Positions 1 through 8,261 of a stretch of 34,939 nt of DNA are shown piece by piece. The notes under the pieces are model-generated. The model searched no databases. It saw only the letters and a program-made list of their open reading frames with translations, and was not told where the DNA came from. Source of the DNA: a virus. The DNA lies in the IMG/VR virus record IMGVR_UViG_3300030389_001169, positions 1 to 34,939 of that record; one strand, written 5' to 3'. The position numbers and the translations under genes were made by a program. Position 1 is the stretch's first letter, and each line of letters opens with the position of its first letter.

Positions 1-181
1 GAAAATAGATCGCTTAATTGAAATAATGTTAGAATTAAAAGAATTAGCAATATCACTAGATGATCCACGTAATGATCAAGACACTATTATAGCAACAATA
101 CTTGCACTAATCATCTGCGTAGATATACCAGATGTAACCATTTTACCTAATAATATGAACATAGGAATCGCATTAGCATGA
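1..181 (+). CDS. Small conserved phage protein, 5'-truncated copy
   Basis: This is the C-terminal 59 codons of a short protein whose complete version lies at 33942-34136. The window opens inside the gene, so no start is visible. The stop codon overlaps the start of the next gene as ATGA (178-181), implying translational coupling. Two residues differ from the intact copy (an Ile for an Arg, and an Ile for a Met); the other base changes are silent. The N-terminal part is charged and probably helical, followed by a hydrophobic segment containing IICVDIPDV. Its function is unknown. Its position just before the head-tail connector-like gene is the only clue. Confidence 0.7.
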   Translation, partial: KIDRLIEIMLELKELAISLDDPRNDQDTIIATILALIICVDIPDVTILPNNMNIGIALA

Positions 182-984
182 GTTATTTAACCGCATTTTG
201 TAATATAACAACCGATTTACAAGCAATTGTTAGTGATATAGATCGATATGATCGTAAAAGAGTTTTAATGTCTAATTGGAGCAACCCTAGTAGCAATCTT
301 TATCGGCTAAGTAACACAGGATATATAGAAAATTTATACAAGGATGGAGTAGAAATGACAAAAGTCACTGATACTCCAAACGCAGATAACGAATTTAAAT
401 ACAGCGAATCAACTGATTCTGTTGATTTCTTTTTAGCATCTAGCTCAGTAGCTGCACTCAATAGCAGTGTATTTGAAGCTGGTCAAGATTGGGAAGATCT
501 TAAAACACGCGTAGTAAAAGAACAAGCTGATCATATGCGCAGTTTTTTAAATAGACCTATATACAAGCGTGGTAATACCAATTACCAAGGCGCAGCAGAT
601 AGGCCATATGACTTTATAGTAATTCGATGCAATGCGTTGTTAGCCTGCGCTGATTTGGTGCGCAGTCAAGATCCAGAAAAAGCCGCAGAGCTTGATGAAT
701 TAGTATTAGGTGATGATGGTTTACTTACTAAGTTAAAAAGGCGTGATTATGTCATGTGGCATGAAACATCGTTTAGAAGTGAATCTGGTGTAATACGTGA
801 GGTAAGTGTCAATGGATCAACTACTGGGTATATCGAAGATATTAAAATGTTTGGACCACCTAGCACAGATTATGATGAGGTGCGTGTGGTTATTAGCACA
901 GCAGGTACATTTAGTCCTGGAACTGCATCTACAGTTAAGTATGATGTTTTTACTAAGGATGACACTGGATTACGTAGGCATAAA
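1..984. repeat. Terminal repeat, left copy (diverged)
   Basis: Bases 1-984 align without gaps to 33956-34939 (offset 33,955), with about 49-50 mismatches by eye, that is, about 95% identity. Differences are concentrated at third codon positions. This defines the genome unit length and shows that the two ends come from different strain variants. Confidence 0.95.
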
Positions 985-1149
985 TCAGTAGACGCAGAAG
1001 TAATGAATGGTGATTATCAAGCACTAGCATATGGTGCGCTAATTCGTTTTCAGGCAGGAGTATATACTCTAAATGATGAGTGGTCCATTACATTTCAATC
1101 TGATGAGGTACAGATGGGTACTGTGCGAAGTGGACAGATTTATAGATAA
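178..1149 (+). CDS. Putative head-tail connector / head completion protein
   Basis: A protein of 323 aa that starts by ATGA overlap with the preceding small gene. I do not recognise a named family. It is acidic and soluble, with no membrane segment. The middle (about residues 110-190) is helical and charged, and the C-terminal third looks beta-rich, with Gly/Ser/Thr-rich strands. In the circular gene order it sits between the lysis genes and a tail-completion-like gene followed by the tail tube, the usual place for head-tail adaptor proteins. The assignment is therefore from context. A second, 3'-truncated copy is at 34133-34939 with about 95% nucleotide identity and mainly synonymous changes, which shows the gene is under purifying selection and is really translated. 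Confidence 0.55.
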   Translation: MSYLTAFCNITTDLQAIVSDIDRYDRKRVLMSNWSNPSSNLYRLSNTGYIENLYKDGVEMTKVTDTPNADNEFKYSESTDSVDFFLASSSVAALNSSVFEAGQDWEDLKTRVVKEQADHMRSFLNRPIYKRGNTNYQGAADRPYDFIVIRCNALLACADLVRSQDPEKAAELDELVLGDDGLLTKLKRRDYVMWHETSFRSESGVIREVSVNGSTTGYIEDIKMFGPPSTDYDEVRVVISTAGTFSPGTASTVKYDVFTKDDTGLRRHKSVDAEVMNGDYQALAYGALIRFQAGVYTLNDEWSITFQSDEVQMGTVRSGQIYR

Positions 1150-1172
1150 TGTCATCCATAAAGGTATAAGTG

Positions 1173-1592
1173 ATGGCTATAACGTTTGAAAATGTCATCT
1201 TTGATAGAGTTATTGAAAATATAAATGATATTATTGCGAATGAATTTGGAATACAAATATTTTACGATGAACATCAAGGAAATCAAAGTTTTCTTTTGCA
1301 GCCTGTTAGTGATGAGATATTAGATACATTATCAAGTGGACAAATACGAGAAGTAACTATATCTATACAATACGAATTAGATTTAAGTAACAAAATAAAT
1401 AAAAATTCATTTAAACAAGTAATGATGGTAACAGAAAGATTAAAAAGATTATTGTTTAATAATAACACATATAGTGTAAGCGGTACGAATCAATTTCGTA
1501 ATGGCAGTGTGGGAAGTGTTGAATATGAACAAGAAGATGATAAAATCAGAAGCACCACAACATTTTCATGTCAAACATTGGAGTTAGTATGA
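1173..1592 (+). CDS. Putative tail terminator / tail completion protein
   Basis: A protein of 139 aa. I chose ATG 1173 over the in-frame GTG three bases upstream because AAGG at 1161-1164 then lies 8 nt before the start. The protein alternates predicted helix (first 30 residues) with amphipathic strands (for example VTISIQYEL and STTTFSCQTLELV), matching the small alpha/beta fold of tail terminators that cap the tail tube at the head end. It lies between the connector-like gene and the tube protein gene, where siphoviruses usually encode this function. No sequence family was recognised, so the call rests on position, size and general fold pattern. Its stop overlaps the next start as ATGA. Confidence 0.5.
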   Translation: MAITFENVIFDRVIENINDIIANEFGIQIFYDEHQGNQSFLLQPVSDEILDTLSSGQIREVTISIQYELDLSNKINKNSFKQVMMVTERLKRLLFNNNTYSVSGTNQFRNGSVGSVEYEQEDDKIRSTTTFSCQTLELV

Positions 1593-1780
1593 TTGTAAAG
1601 GCAAAAAAAGAGTATAAAGATTTACCAGATAATAAAAATTTTATTGGATTAGGAAAAGCAAGTACGCATTTAAAATTGTTAGCAGGTATGGAATGTGAAG
1701 TGTCAAAATCTTTACAGCCTTTATCAAAAGAACTATTAAAAGCATTAGAAACTAAAAAAATTAAAAGTGAGGACAAATAA
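1589..1780 (+). CDS. Small basic hypothetical protein
   Basis: A protein of 63 aa starting at ATG 1589, which overlaps the stop of the tail completion gene (ATGA, 1589-1592). An upstream in-frame start would lie wholly inside the neighbour and has no benefit. It is Lys-rich, with a conserved-looking centre around NFIGLGKASTHLKLLAG. Its stop overlaps the tail tube start (TAATG at 1778-1782). Small genes of this type sit between the terminator and tube genes in many siphoviruses, but I cannot assign a role. Confidence 0.6.
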   Translation: MIVKAKKEYKDLPDNKNFIGLGKASTHLKLLAGMECEVSKSLQPLSKELLKALETKKIKSEDK

Positions 1781-2796
1781 TGGCTAAAAGCGCACTATTT
1801 CAAACCAGCCAGCAAACCAATGTACTGATAGCTACTGAATCTACATTTGGCACAAAAGCTGCAACAGGAGCAGCAAGAATACACATGCCTGTTACTAGCT
1901 ATAGTTTTTCTGAAGTTGCTAATCACACATTAGCAGTTGCGCCATTTAGAGCAGGAGCAGGTGGAGCGACACAATCTACAGAGATGGTGAAAGCACAAAG
2001 ACATGATAGAATGTATGAAATTACTTTAGAGTTTATGGGTTCACCACAAGCAATTGATAGAGTTTGTTTAGCATTGTTTGGTGATGGTGCTAGTCCAAAT
2101 ATTTTGCTTGGATCTATGCCTACCACAAGTAATATAAGTGGTAGCACTGCAACACCAGTAACCATATATTTTGATAAAGGTAGTGCAAGCGCAGCAAATA
2201 CCGCACTTTCTTTTGCAAGTTGTATGTGTACATCGTTTACAATATCTGGTGATATTGGTAGTAATGGTGGTGTGATTATGGGATCAGCTACATTTGTTAC
2301 TGGATTTAATCCAGATAAAGCAAATATCTCATTTAGTGGTGGAACTGAAACTTCAATTGCAAATCAATCTTCTTATTTTAATATGCATGATCTTTCTGCA
2401 ACTACGATTACGCCTTCTGGTGGTAGCGCAGAAGATTTAGTTTTATTTTCTTTTGAATTAAATATTGCAAGAGCAGTGAACAGAGTAGGATTTGATACTG
2501 CTGGGAATAGCTTTGCTCCATTAGGATATGTTGTAGGTGGTTATGAAGTTACTGGATCAATGACAGTTAAAAGAGACGCAGAGTCTGATGCAGCTATAAC
2601 ATATGCAGATACCGCTGAACCAGTTTGCGCTGTAAGTATTACCGATGGAACATTTGCGATAGCAGCACCTAAAGCTATAATTGATCAATCATCAATTAAC
2701 TTTGATGAAGATGGATTTAAAAGTGTTATACCATTTAGATGTACTTATGATGCTGCAAATACAAGCAATACTGTAGTTTCAATAGCAACATCATAG
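1780..2796 (+). CDS. Major tail (tube) protein
   Basis: A 338-aa structural protein that polymerises to form the tail tube. It starts at ATG 1780 in a TAATG overlap. The N-terminal segment (about residues 10-30, NVLIATESTFGTKAA) is the usual opening of phage tail tube proteins, which begin with a beta strand and an extended loop. The rest is rich in Ser, Thr, Gly and Ala with alternating strands, and it lacks charged coiled coil. The length suits the longer members of the siphovirus tube family that carry an added surface domain. Placement directly before the tail chaperones and tape measure supports the call. Confidence 0.8.
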   Translation: MAKSALFQTSQQTNVLIATESTFGTKAATGAARIHMPVTSYSFSEVANHTLAVAPFRAGAGGATQSTEMVKAQRHDRMYEITLEFMGSPQAIDRVCLALFGDGASPNILLGSMPTTSNISGSTATPVTIYFDKGSASAANTALSFASCMCTSFTISGDIGSNGGVIMGSATFVTGFNPDKANISFSGGTETSIANQSSYFNMHDLSATTITPSGGSAEDLVLFSFELNIARAVNRVGFDTAGNSFAPLGYVVGGYEVTGSMTVKRDAESDAAITYADTAEPVCAVSITDGTFAIAAPKAIIDQSSINFDEDGFKSVIPFRCTYDAANTSNTVVSIATS

Positions 2797-2819
2797 ATTT
2801 AATCACGATCTCACGCCAT

Positions 2820-2838
2820 TTTCATCGAAGGATGAAAT
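2820..2838 (+). promoter_or_regulatory. Short hairpin over the RBS of the chaperone gene
   Basis: TTTCATC (2820-2826) can pair with GATGAAA (2831-2837) around a four-base loop. The Shine-Dalgarno-like AAGGA lies in the loop and the 3' arm, just before ATG 2839. The structure may lower translation of the tail chaperone relative to the abundant tube protein. No U-run follows, so it is not a classical terminator. Confidence 0.35.
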
Positions 2839-3105
2839 ATGAAAGTAAAAACAGATCATGGTACTTTTGAAGTACGTGATATAACGTTTAAGGCTCGTAG
2901 AGAGTTACATAAGCTAGAAGTCAAAGCAATCACTAAAGATGGTGAGATTAATACTGAAAAGTTTTTTGATGTATTAGACTGGGTACTCAACTTTAGTTTT
3001 ACTGATCCAGAAAAAATACTTGGTAAGCTAGATGATAATGAGATTGACGCAGTATTGATGTCAGTATATAACGCATACAAAGAGCCTAACCCAAAAAAGT
3101 CTTAA
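2839..3105 (+). CDS. Tail assembly chaperone, short form (gpG-like)
   Basis: An 88-aa protein, counterpart of lambda gpG: it binds the tape measure protein during tail assembly and is absent from the finished tail. It is small, charged and helical. The key evidence is the end of the gene, where codons CCA AAA AAG TCT TAA form the heptamer A AAA AAG (3093-3099) in the zero frame. A hairpin follows 9 nt later, and an open -1 frame continues to 3503. The stop codon overlaps an ATG in the -1 frame (TAATG). Position between tube and tape measure is the invariant place for this gene pair. Confidence 0.85.
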   Translation: MKVKTDHGTFEVRDITFKARRELHKLEVKAITKDGEINTEKFFDVLDWVLNFSFTDPEKILGKLDDNEIDAVLMSVYNAYKEPNPKKS

Positions 3106-3121
3106 TGCACCGCGTTGCGGT
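3093..3121 (+). promoter_or_regulatory. -1 programmed ribosomal frameshift site
   Basis: Slippery heptamer A AAA AAG at 3093-3099 lies in the zero frame of the chaperone gene. After 9 nt of spacer there is a perfect 5-bp GC-rich stem: ACCGC (3109-3113), loop GTT, GCGGT (3117-3121). Heptamer identity, frame, spacing and gene context all match known G/GT frameshift sites. Slipping by -1 bypasses the TAA at 3103-3105 and joins the downstream frame. Confidence 0.88.
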
Positions 3122-3503
3122 TTGGATGTCATATAAACAGCAACCAAGCCGCAATCTCCAGTTTCCATACGATGCGCAGTCTCCTACGCTCAAGAAAAAG
3201 ATTACCTATACAGAAGAGGTATTATGGGAAGAGATAGTAAGACTAGTAGAAGAAAGCAAAGATGGAAAATTTACGCTTGGTGCAGCGTTATATTACTCAT
3301 TAGTGTTTTGTGCTGACTCAACATATTTCTTAACGCCTGAGACTATTTTTGCGCTCGAGGAGTATATGTCTATGAAAAGGTTTAATTTACCATTAGCAAA
3401 AACTATAGATGACGCAGATTATCATCGCTTAGTCATCTTTTCTGCTATTGATGAAGAATTTAATGCACTCCAAAACGAAGATATAAAGAAGCAAAATGGC
3501 TGA
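3099..3503 (+). CDS. Tail assembly chaperone, frameshift extension (gpT-like)
   Basis: This segment is most likely made only as the C-terminal part of a G-T fusion (87 + 134 = 221 aa) after the -1 shift at 3093-3099. An ATG at 3105 exists and independent initiation cannot be excluded, but no good Shine-Dalgarno precedes it. The extension is about 40% Glu/Asp/Lys/Leu and helical, as expected of a domain that recruits tube protein to the tape measure. Its 3' end overlaps the tape measure start by 8 nt. The protein ends with a charged tail. Confidence 0.8.
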   Translation, partial: VLMHRVAVWMSYKQQPSRNLQFPYDAQSPTLKKKITYTEEVLWEEIVRLVEESKDGKFTLGAALYYSLVFCADSTYFLTPETIFALEEYMSMKRFNLPLAKTIDDADYHRLVIFSAIDEEFNALQNEDIKKQNG

Positions 3504-5439
3504 AAAAAGATTTATTATAGAGGTTCGCACAAAAGGTTTTGCACGAGCTACAAGAGATTTTAAAAATTTAGATACGAATGGTAAGCAATATGTAGAAACT
3601 GCAAGACGAATGCGCAATCAAAACAAAGGATTGATCGCATCTTTAGGATCACTGCGTAACAGAATTTTAGTGTATACCTTTGCAATTGGTGGTGCAGTTG
3701 GTAGTATGAACAAGTTTATTCAAGCTGCATCTGGCTTTGAGGATGTCAAAACTAGATTGGTTGGATTAACTGGTAGTGTTGAAGAAGCAGAGAAAGCCTT
3801 CAATACCTTTAATCAGATTGCAGCCACTACTCCATTTCAATTACAGGATGTAGTAAACGCAGGTGCGCAGTTAGAAGCCTTTGGTGTTAATTCCCAGGCT
3901 ACATTATCCTCAGTGACTGATTTGGCTGCGTTTATGGGTACAACTGCAACCGAAGCGGCAAGTGCATTAGGTCGTGCCTTCGCTGGAGGCGCAGGTGCTG
4001 CGGACATATTAAGAGAACGTGGGATACTACAATTAATTAAAGATTCACAAGGAATCAAAGATTTAACAAAAATTACTTTACCTCAGTTTAGGCAAGCATT
4101 ATTAAGTGCTATGGTTGATCCAGTAGCTGGTATTCAAGGAAGTAGTAAACGACTATCGCAAACATTTACTGGTGCAGTATCCAATATGAATGATGCGATT
4201 ACTAGGTTTGCAGCACGCATTGGATCGTTAATGCTACCATCACTAATAAAAGCAGCAAACTCAACAAGAGAGTTTTTTAATAGTTTAGACTTACAACGCC
4301 TTGCGCAGTTAGCTACTTCTATAACGGCAGCAACAGTTGCTTTTGTTGGTATTAGAAATGCAATTGTAATTACTGAAACAGTATCAAAAGCATACGCAGC
4401 AACCTTAGTATTGCTAAGAACAAGAACAGTATCTTTAACCACTGCAACAGCGTTATTATCTGGTAAATTTGCTTTATTAGCTACAATTGCAGTAGCAATT
4501 TTTGGTGGTAAAGTATTAGATGATCTTTTAAAAGCTAATAATGCCTTTAGTTCTTTAAATACAACTACACAAACATTAACAAATAGCACACAACAACTCA
4601 CTAATACAACGCAGCAATACATCAATACTTTAGGTAATCAGACTATTAATTTAGGTATGAGTGCAGATGCAAAAGATAGAATTAATAAAATACTAGCTGA
4701 TACAGTATTACTGACTATGCAGAATAATGATGTAGATGAAAAACGTATTCGGATTGCACAAACTATCTTTCAAGCAGAGCAAAGTTTAAGTGAAGCTATG
4801 AAAGGTAAACTAATTTTCGATCGTGAAGCAGCAGTTCTTGGTGAAGTAAGAATTGATATGGCAGAAGGCTTAACAGCGGCAGAACATCAAGAAGCAGAAG
4901 CAATACAAAGACTGATAATAGCAAGAGTGCAAGCAATTAATAATGGCAAAGAAATGGTTTCTGTTTCTAATCAATTATCAGGCGCAATTAGTGGTTTAGG
5001 TAATGCGATGAATATTATGAGTGAAGAAACAGATAACGCTGGTCAAAGAATGCAACAATTTATTCGAGTTGCTGGAGCGTTACTATCTATTGCAGGTGGT
5101 CCTGTGGGTGCTGCTGGATCAGTTCTAAGTGCCGTAGGTTCACTGCCTATCGGTCACACTGGTGGATTGATTCGCAATAATGGTATCCAACGCTTTGCTA
5201 CTGGTGGTATGGTCCAAGGTCAAGATAATGTACCTATACTTGCGCAGGCAGGTGAGTTTATCATGCAACGCAGCGCAGTGCAAAACATTGGAGTGCAAAA
5301 CCTAGCCGATATGAACAGAACTGGCAACGCAGGTGGTGTTACTATTAACATACAAGGTAATATGATTGGCAATGATGAATTTGTACGTGATAATTTAATT
5401 CCACAGTTAAAACAAGTCTCTGATCAAAATCTAGCGTAA
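3496..5439 (+). CDS. Tail tape measure protein
   Basis: A 647-aa protein that sets tail length and is ejected ahead of the DNA. It begins with a basic N-terminus, has an Ala/Thr-rich helical core, hydrophobic stretches near residues 55-70 and 270-345 that could cross a membrane during ejection, and a C-terminal region with the Gly-rich signature GGLIRNNGIQRFATGGMV followed by AGEFIMQRSAV. That signature is typical of the C-terminal part of siphovirus tape measures. At this length the tail should be short, about 90-100 nm if the usual 1.5 angstrom per residue rule holds. No peptidase or muralytic motif was seen. The stop overlaps the next start (TAATG at 5437-5441). Confidence 0.85.
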   Translation: MAEKRFIIEVRTKGFARATRDFKNLDTNGKQYVETARRMRNQNKGLIASLGSLRNRILVYTFAIGGAVGSMNKFIQAASGFEDVKTRLVGLTGSVEEAEKAFNTFNQIAATTPFQLQDVVNAGAQLEAFGVNSQATLSSVTDLAAFMGTTATEAASALGRAFAGGAGAADILRERGILQLIKDSQGIKDLTKITLPQFRQALLSAMVDPVAGIQGSSKRLSQTFTGAVSNMNDAITRFAARIGSLMLPSLIKAANSTREFFNSLDLQRLAQLATSITAATVAFVGIRNAIVITETVSKAYAATLVLLRTRTVSLTTATALLSGKFALLATIAVAIFGGKVLDDLLKANNAFSSLNTTTQTLTNSTQQLTNTTQQYINTLGNQTINLGMSADAKDRINKILADTVLLTMQNNDVDEKRIRIAQTIFQAEQSLSEAMKGKLIFDREAAVLGEVRIDMAEGLTAAEHQEAEAIQRLIIARVQAINNGKEMVSVSNQLSGAISGLGNAMNIMSEETDNAGQRMQQFIRVAGALLSIAGGPVGAAGSVLSAVGSLPIGHTGGLIRNNGIQRFATGGMVQGQDNVPILAQAGEFIMQRSAVQNIGVQNLADMNRTGNAGGVTINIQGNMIGNDEFVRDNLIPQLKQVSDQNLA

Positions 5440-8261
5440 TGTCTCTTACCAACGCACCAACTGTATCTAATATAAATGAAAACTGGTTATTTCAGTTTAC
5501 GGCTGATAATGATAAATGCTTAGAATTTGATGGTAGTAATGACTATATAGACTTTGGTAATGTATTTGATGATATTGTACCTATTGTAGATTTTAGCATA
5601 GAGTTTTGGATAAAGCCAGATTCTGTATCATTTAGTGGAAATAGAGGACTTGTAGTACGTTCAGTTAGCGATACTCCTAACGAAGCAGAAGTTACTAACA
5701 CTAATTTTCAAGTGTTTCAAAATAGCGCACAAATTTTAGTTCTATATGAATTTGGAACTGGATCAAATGTTTCCTTTACAACTTCTAATGTCAATTTATC
5801 AGCTAACACTTGGCAACACATTGCAGTAGTAAGAAGCGCAACAACAGATAATATTAAAGTTTTTAAAAATGGAGTTTTAACAGATACTTTATCTAGTAGT
5901 GACTCAGATGAAGATCCTACTGGTGCTACAGATGATAATATTCCATTATATATTGGAACAAATGCAGCTAAATCTGTTTTTTATGATGGTGAATTAGCTC
6001 ATATAAGAATATGGAGTGTCGCAAGAAATGATGACGAAATAGCATTTAGTTATAACCGATACGTTGATAATACTGCTTTTGGGTTAATTGGATATTGGAA
6101 GTTAGATGAAGGCACTGGAACTACAGCATTAGATTCTAGCGCAAATTCTAACAATGGAACTATAGATGGAGCTACGTTTACTAATGGCTTTGATCAGTTT
6201 ATTCATGCATTTGGTTTATCGTTTAGAGATACAGAAGTAGACAGTAACTTTTATCATGGATCAGTTGTAAATCGTAGTATATCTATAAGAGATAGCATTG
6301 ATATAACTAAAGGCACAGCAAATACATCTAACATATCGATCACTAGTGCTAATTTTAGTATAAAAGGCACTGATTTTTATAAAACATTATTTAATTACGC
6401 AGAGTCAAATTTTATTAATAGAAAAGTTATTGTTTATTCGCAGTTTCATAATGAAAGCACATTAAGTGATTGTCAAAAAATATTTATCGGTAAACTAGTC
6501 GATTTAAAATTAAATCAAAATGGTAACGTAACATTTCAGGTTAATACTCAACGACCTTGGGATGGTATTTCATTTCCACAAACACAAACTACTAACGGCA
6601 TCTATCAACCAGTTGTGTATGGTGACTATACAATACATGGAGATAAAGATTTAGTACGTGAACATGCAAACGCTGTTTTTCCTGTACCTTTTAAACATAA
6701 AGCTGCTACAACAGATTTTTTAATAGTAACACCATTGGCATCAACCAATATAAGACCATGCTATTATGACGCTACCGCAGATGCTTTTTTAGGAATTAAA
6801 GGAGATAATTATACTGCGGCTACAAAAAATTTAGATAGTGATTTTGACGCAAACACTAACATTGGTATAGTAAAACGCGAAATGCGTAGGCGTTTTAGAA
6901 TCAATCCAGTTACCTTTAGTTCTGATGGTTCTACTACATTTAATAATGCACAAAATTTACTGTTAAATCATTATAATCTATCTGGAGTTACACATGACTA
7001 TTCTAATTCAGTATCCGCTGAAGCAAAAAACTTTTTTGCTAATTTTGCTGTCGAAATTGCTAAAGTTAATGTTTTAGACTTAGATATAAAAGGCACTGTG
7101 ACTACTCCAAATGGACAAGATGAAACTGATTTACTTTTGCGAGTAAATTTTAGTGGTAATTCTGGAAATTATTTTAATGGTCAAGTAGCAGCAAATAATA
7201 GCGCAACAAGTTTTACAGCTTCTAACTTAGTAAATAATACGTCAGAATCTTCAACAAGCTATGCAAAAATAAGTTTACTTCCATCTTTAAGTTCTAATAA
7301 TTTAGCAGCAGTAAATTTAAGCAGTACAATTTCTTCACATACTGCTAATCCAGTTAGCTTAGTTCTTATTATTACAGATTTAGTGTTATATTGCGATATA
7401 CAACACTCATATGATGAAACCAAAGGCAGCACAAATAATAGTTTATCTAGTCTTTCTAATTTAAAACATCTTTACTTGCCTATTAATGGATTACCTGCAT
7501 CATGGGATAGTGACGCAATCAGTCATGGGCATGATGCACATAGAGACTTATTACAACGCTTTGCAGGTTTATCTAGCTCTGATCCAGTTGGCTGGAGTGA
7601 TTTAAATACAGATAGAGCAATAGATAATTGGAAAATACGATATTGGCAACTAGAACCAGTTAAATTAAAAGATAAGCTAGATAAATTAGCTTATGAGTTT
7701 GGTTTTGTAGCAAAGTATACTGCTACAGAGGAATTAAAATACATTTATGTAAAAAAATCTAGTGAATTAAGTGCAACATTAAATTTAACAAAAGATGACA
7801 TAAGCAATGTAAATATTGCAACTACTGGTATTAATAATGTTATTACAGAAATGAAAATATCTAATAAGTTGCATCCAGCAGTATCAAATAGATATTATGA
7901 CACAGTAACTGCTAAAAACACAACTTCAAGAATAAAATATAATTTAGGTGATAAAGAAGGTATACAAGCTATAAATCTTGATGCGCATGTTGGTGCAATA
8001 CCTACTAGTTCAAATGCAGATTGCAACGCAGATTTCTATTCATATTATGATAATATTGTTGGTGATATAAAGATGCTTGTATCTTGTGACATAGTCAATC
8101 CAGCAAAAGGTTATCAATTAGAAACAGGCGATATAATTACGTTTACAGATATGCCAGTTGAATTATTCAACACTAGTTTTAGTGCTAGTGTATTTTTTAT
8201 GATCGTAGAATATAAACGCTCACCTGGAAAGGTAAGTATTACAGCAAGAGAGGTAGGTTAA
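5439..8261 (+). CDS. Tail-tip / baseplate hub-like protein with N-terminal LamG domain
   Basis: A 940-aa virion protein encoded directly after the tape measure. Residues about 25-265 form a concanavalin A-like/LamG (Laminin_G_3) domain. The marks are the opening CLEFDGSNDYIDFG, the FSIEFWIKP strand, the TWQHIAVVR strand, and GYWKLDEGTGT near the end. Such domains bind carbohydrate. The remaining ~650 residues are beta-rich, with aromatic strands and a C-terminal segment (GDIITFTDMPVELF and onwards) reminiscent of hub or distal tail proteins. The protein probably combines a tail-tip structural role with glycan binding at adsorption. Ends in a TAATG overlap with the next gene. Confidence 0.7.
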   Translation: MSLTNAPTVSNINENWLFQFTADNDKCLEFDGSNDYIDFGNVFDDIVPIVDFSIEFWIKPDSVSFSGNRGLVVRSVSDTPNEAEVTNTNFQVFQNSAQILVLYEFGTGSNVSFTTSNVNLSANTWQHIAVVRSATTDNIKVFKNGVLTDTLSSSDSDEDPTGATDDNIPLYIGTNAAKSVFYDGELAHIRIWSVARNDDEIAFSYNRYVDNTAFGLIGYWKLDEGTGTTALDSSANSNNGTIDGATFTNGFDQFIHAFGLSFRDTEVDSNFYHGSVVNRSISIRDSIDITKGTANTSNISITSANFSIKGTDFYKTLFNYAESNFINRKVIVYSQFHNESTLSDCQKIFIGKLVDLKLNQNGNVTFQVNTQRPWDGISFPQTQTTNGIYQPVVYGDYTIHGDKDLVREHANAVFPVPFKHKAATTDFLIVTPLASTNIRPCYYDATADAFLGIKGDNYTAATKNLDSDFDANTNIGIVKREMRRRFRINPVTFSSDGSTTFNNAQNLLLNHYNLSGVTHDYSNSVSAEAKNFFANFAVEIAKVNVLDLDIKGTVTTPNGQDETDLLLRVNFSGNSGNYFNGQVAANNSATSFTASNLVNNTSESSTSYAKISLLPSLSSNNLAAVNLSSTISSHTANPVSLVLIITDLVLYCDIQHSYDETKGSTNNSLSSLSNLKHLYLPINGLPASWDSDAISHGHDAHRDLLQRFAGLSSSDPVGWSDLNTDRAIDNWKIRYWQLEPVKLKDKLDKLAYEFGFVAKYTATEELKYIYVKKSSELSATLNLTKDDISNVNIATTGINNVITEMKISNKLHPAVSNRYYDTVTAKNTTSRIKYNLGDKEGIQAINLDAHVGAIPTSSNADCNADFYSYYDNIVGDIKMLVSCDIVNPAKGYQLETGDIITFTDMPVELFNTSFSASVFFMIVEYKRSPGKVSITAREVG

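Noticed and set aside
4134-4625. A 163-codon open frame on the minus strand inside the tape measure gene
   Set aside because: Antisense shadow: it has no RBS and shows Cys/Val/Ala-rich low-complexity content. The + strand frame has clear tape measure features.
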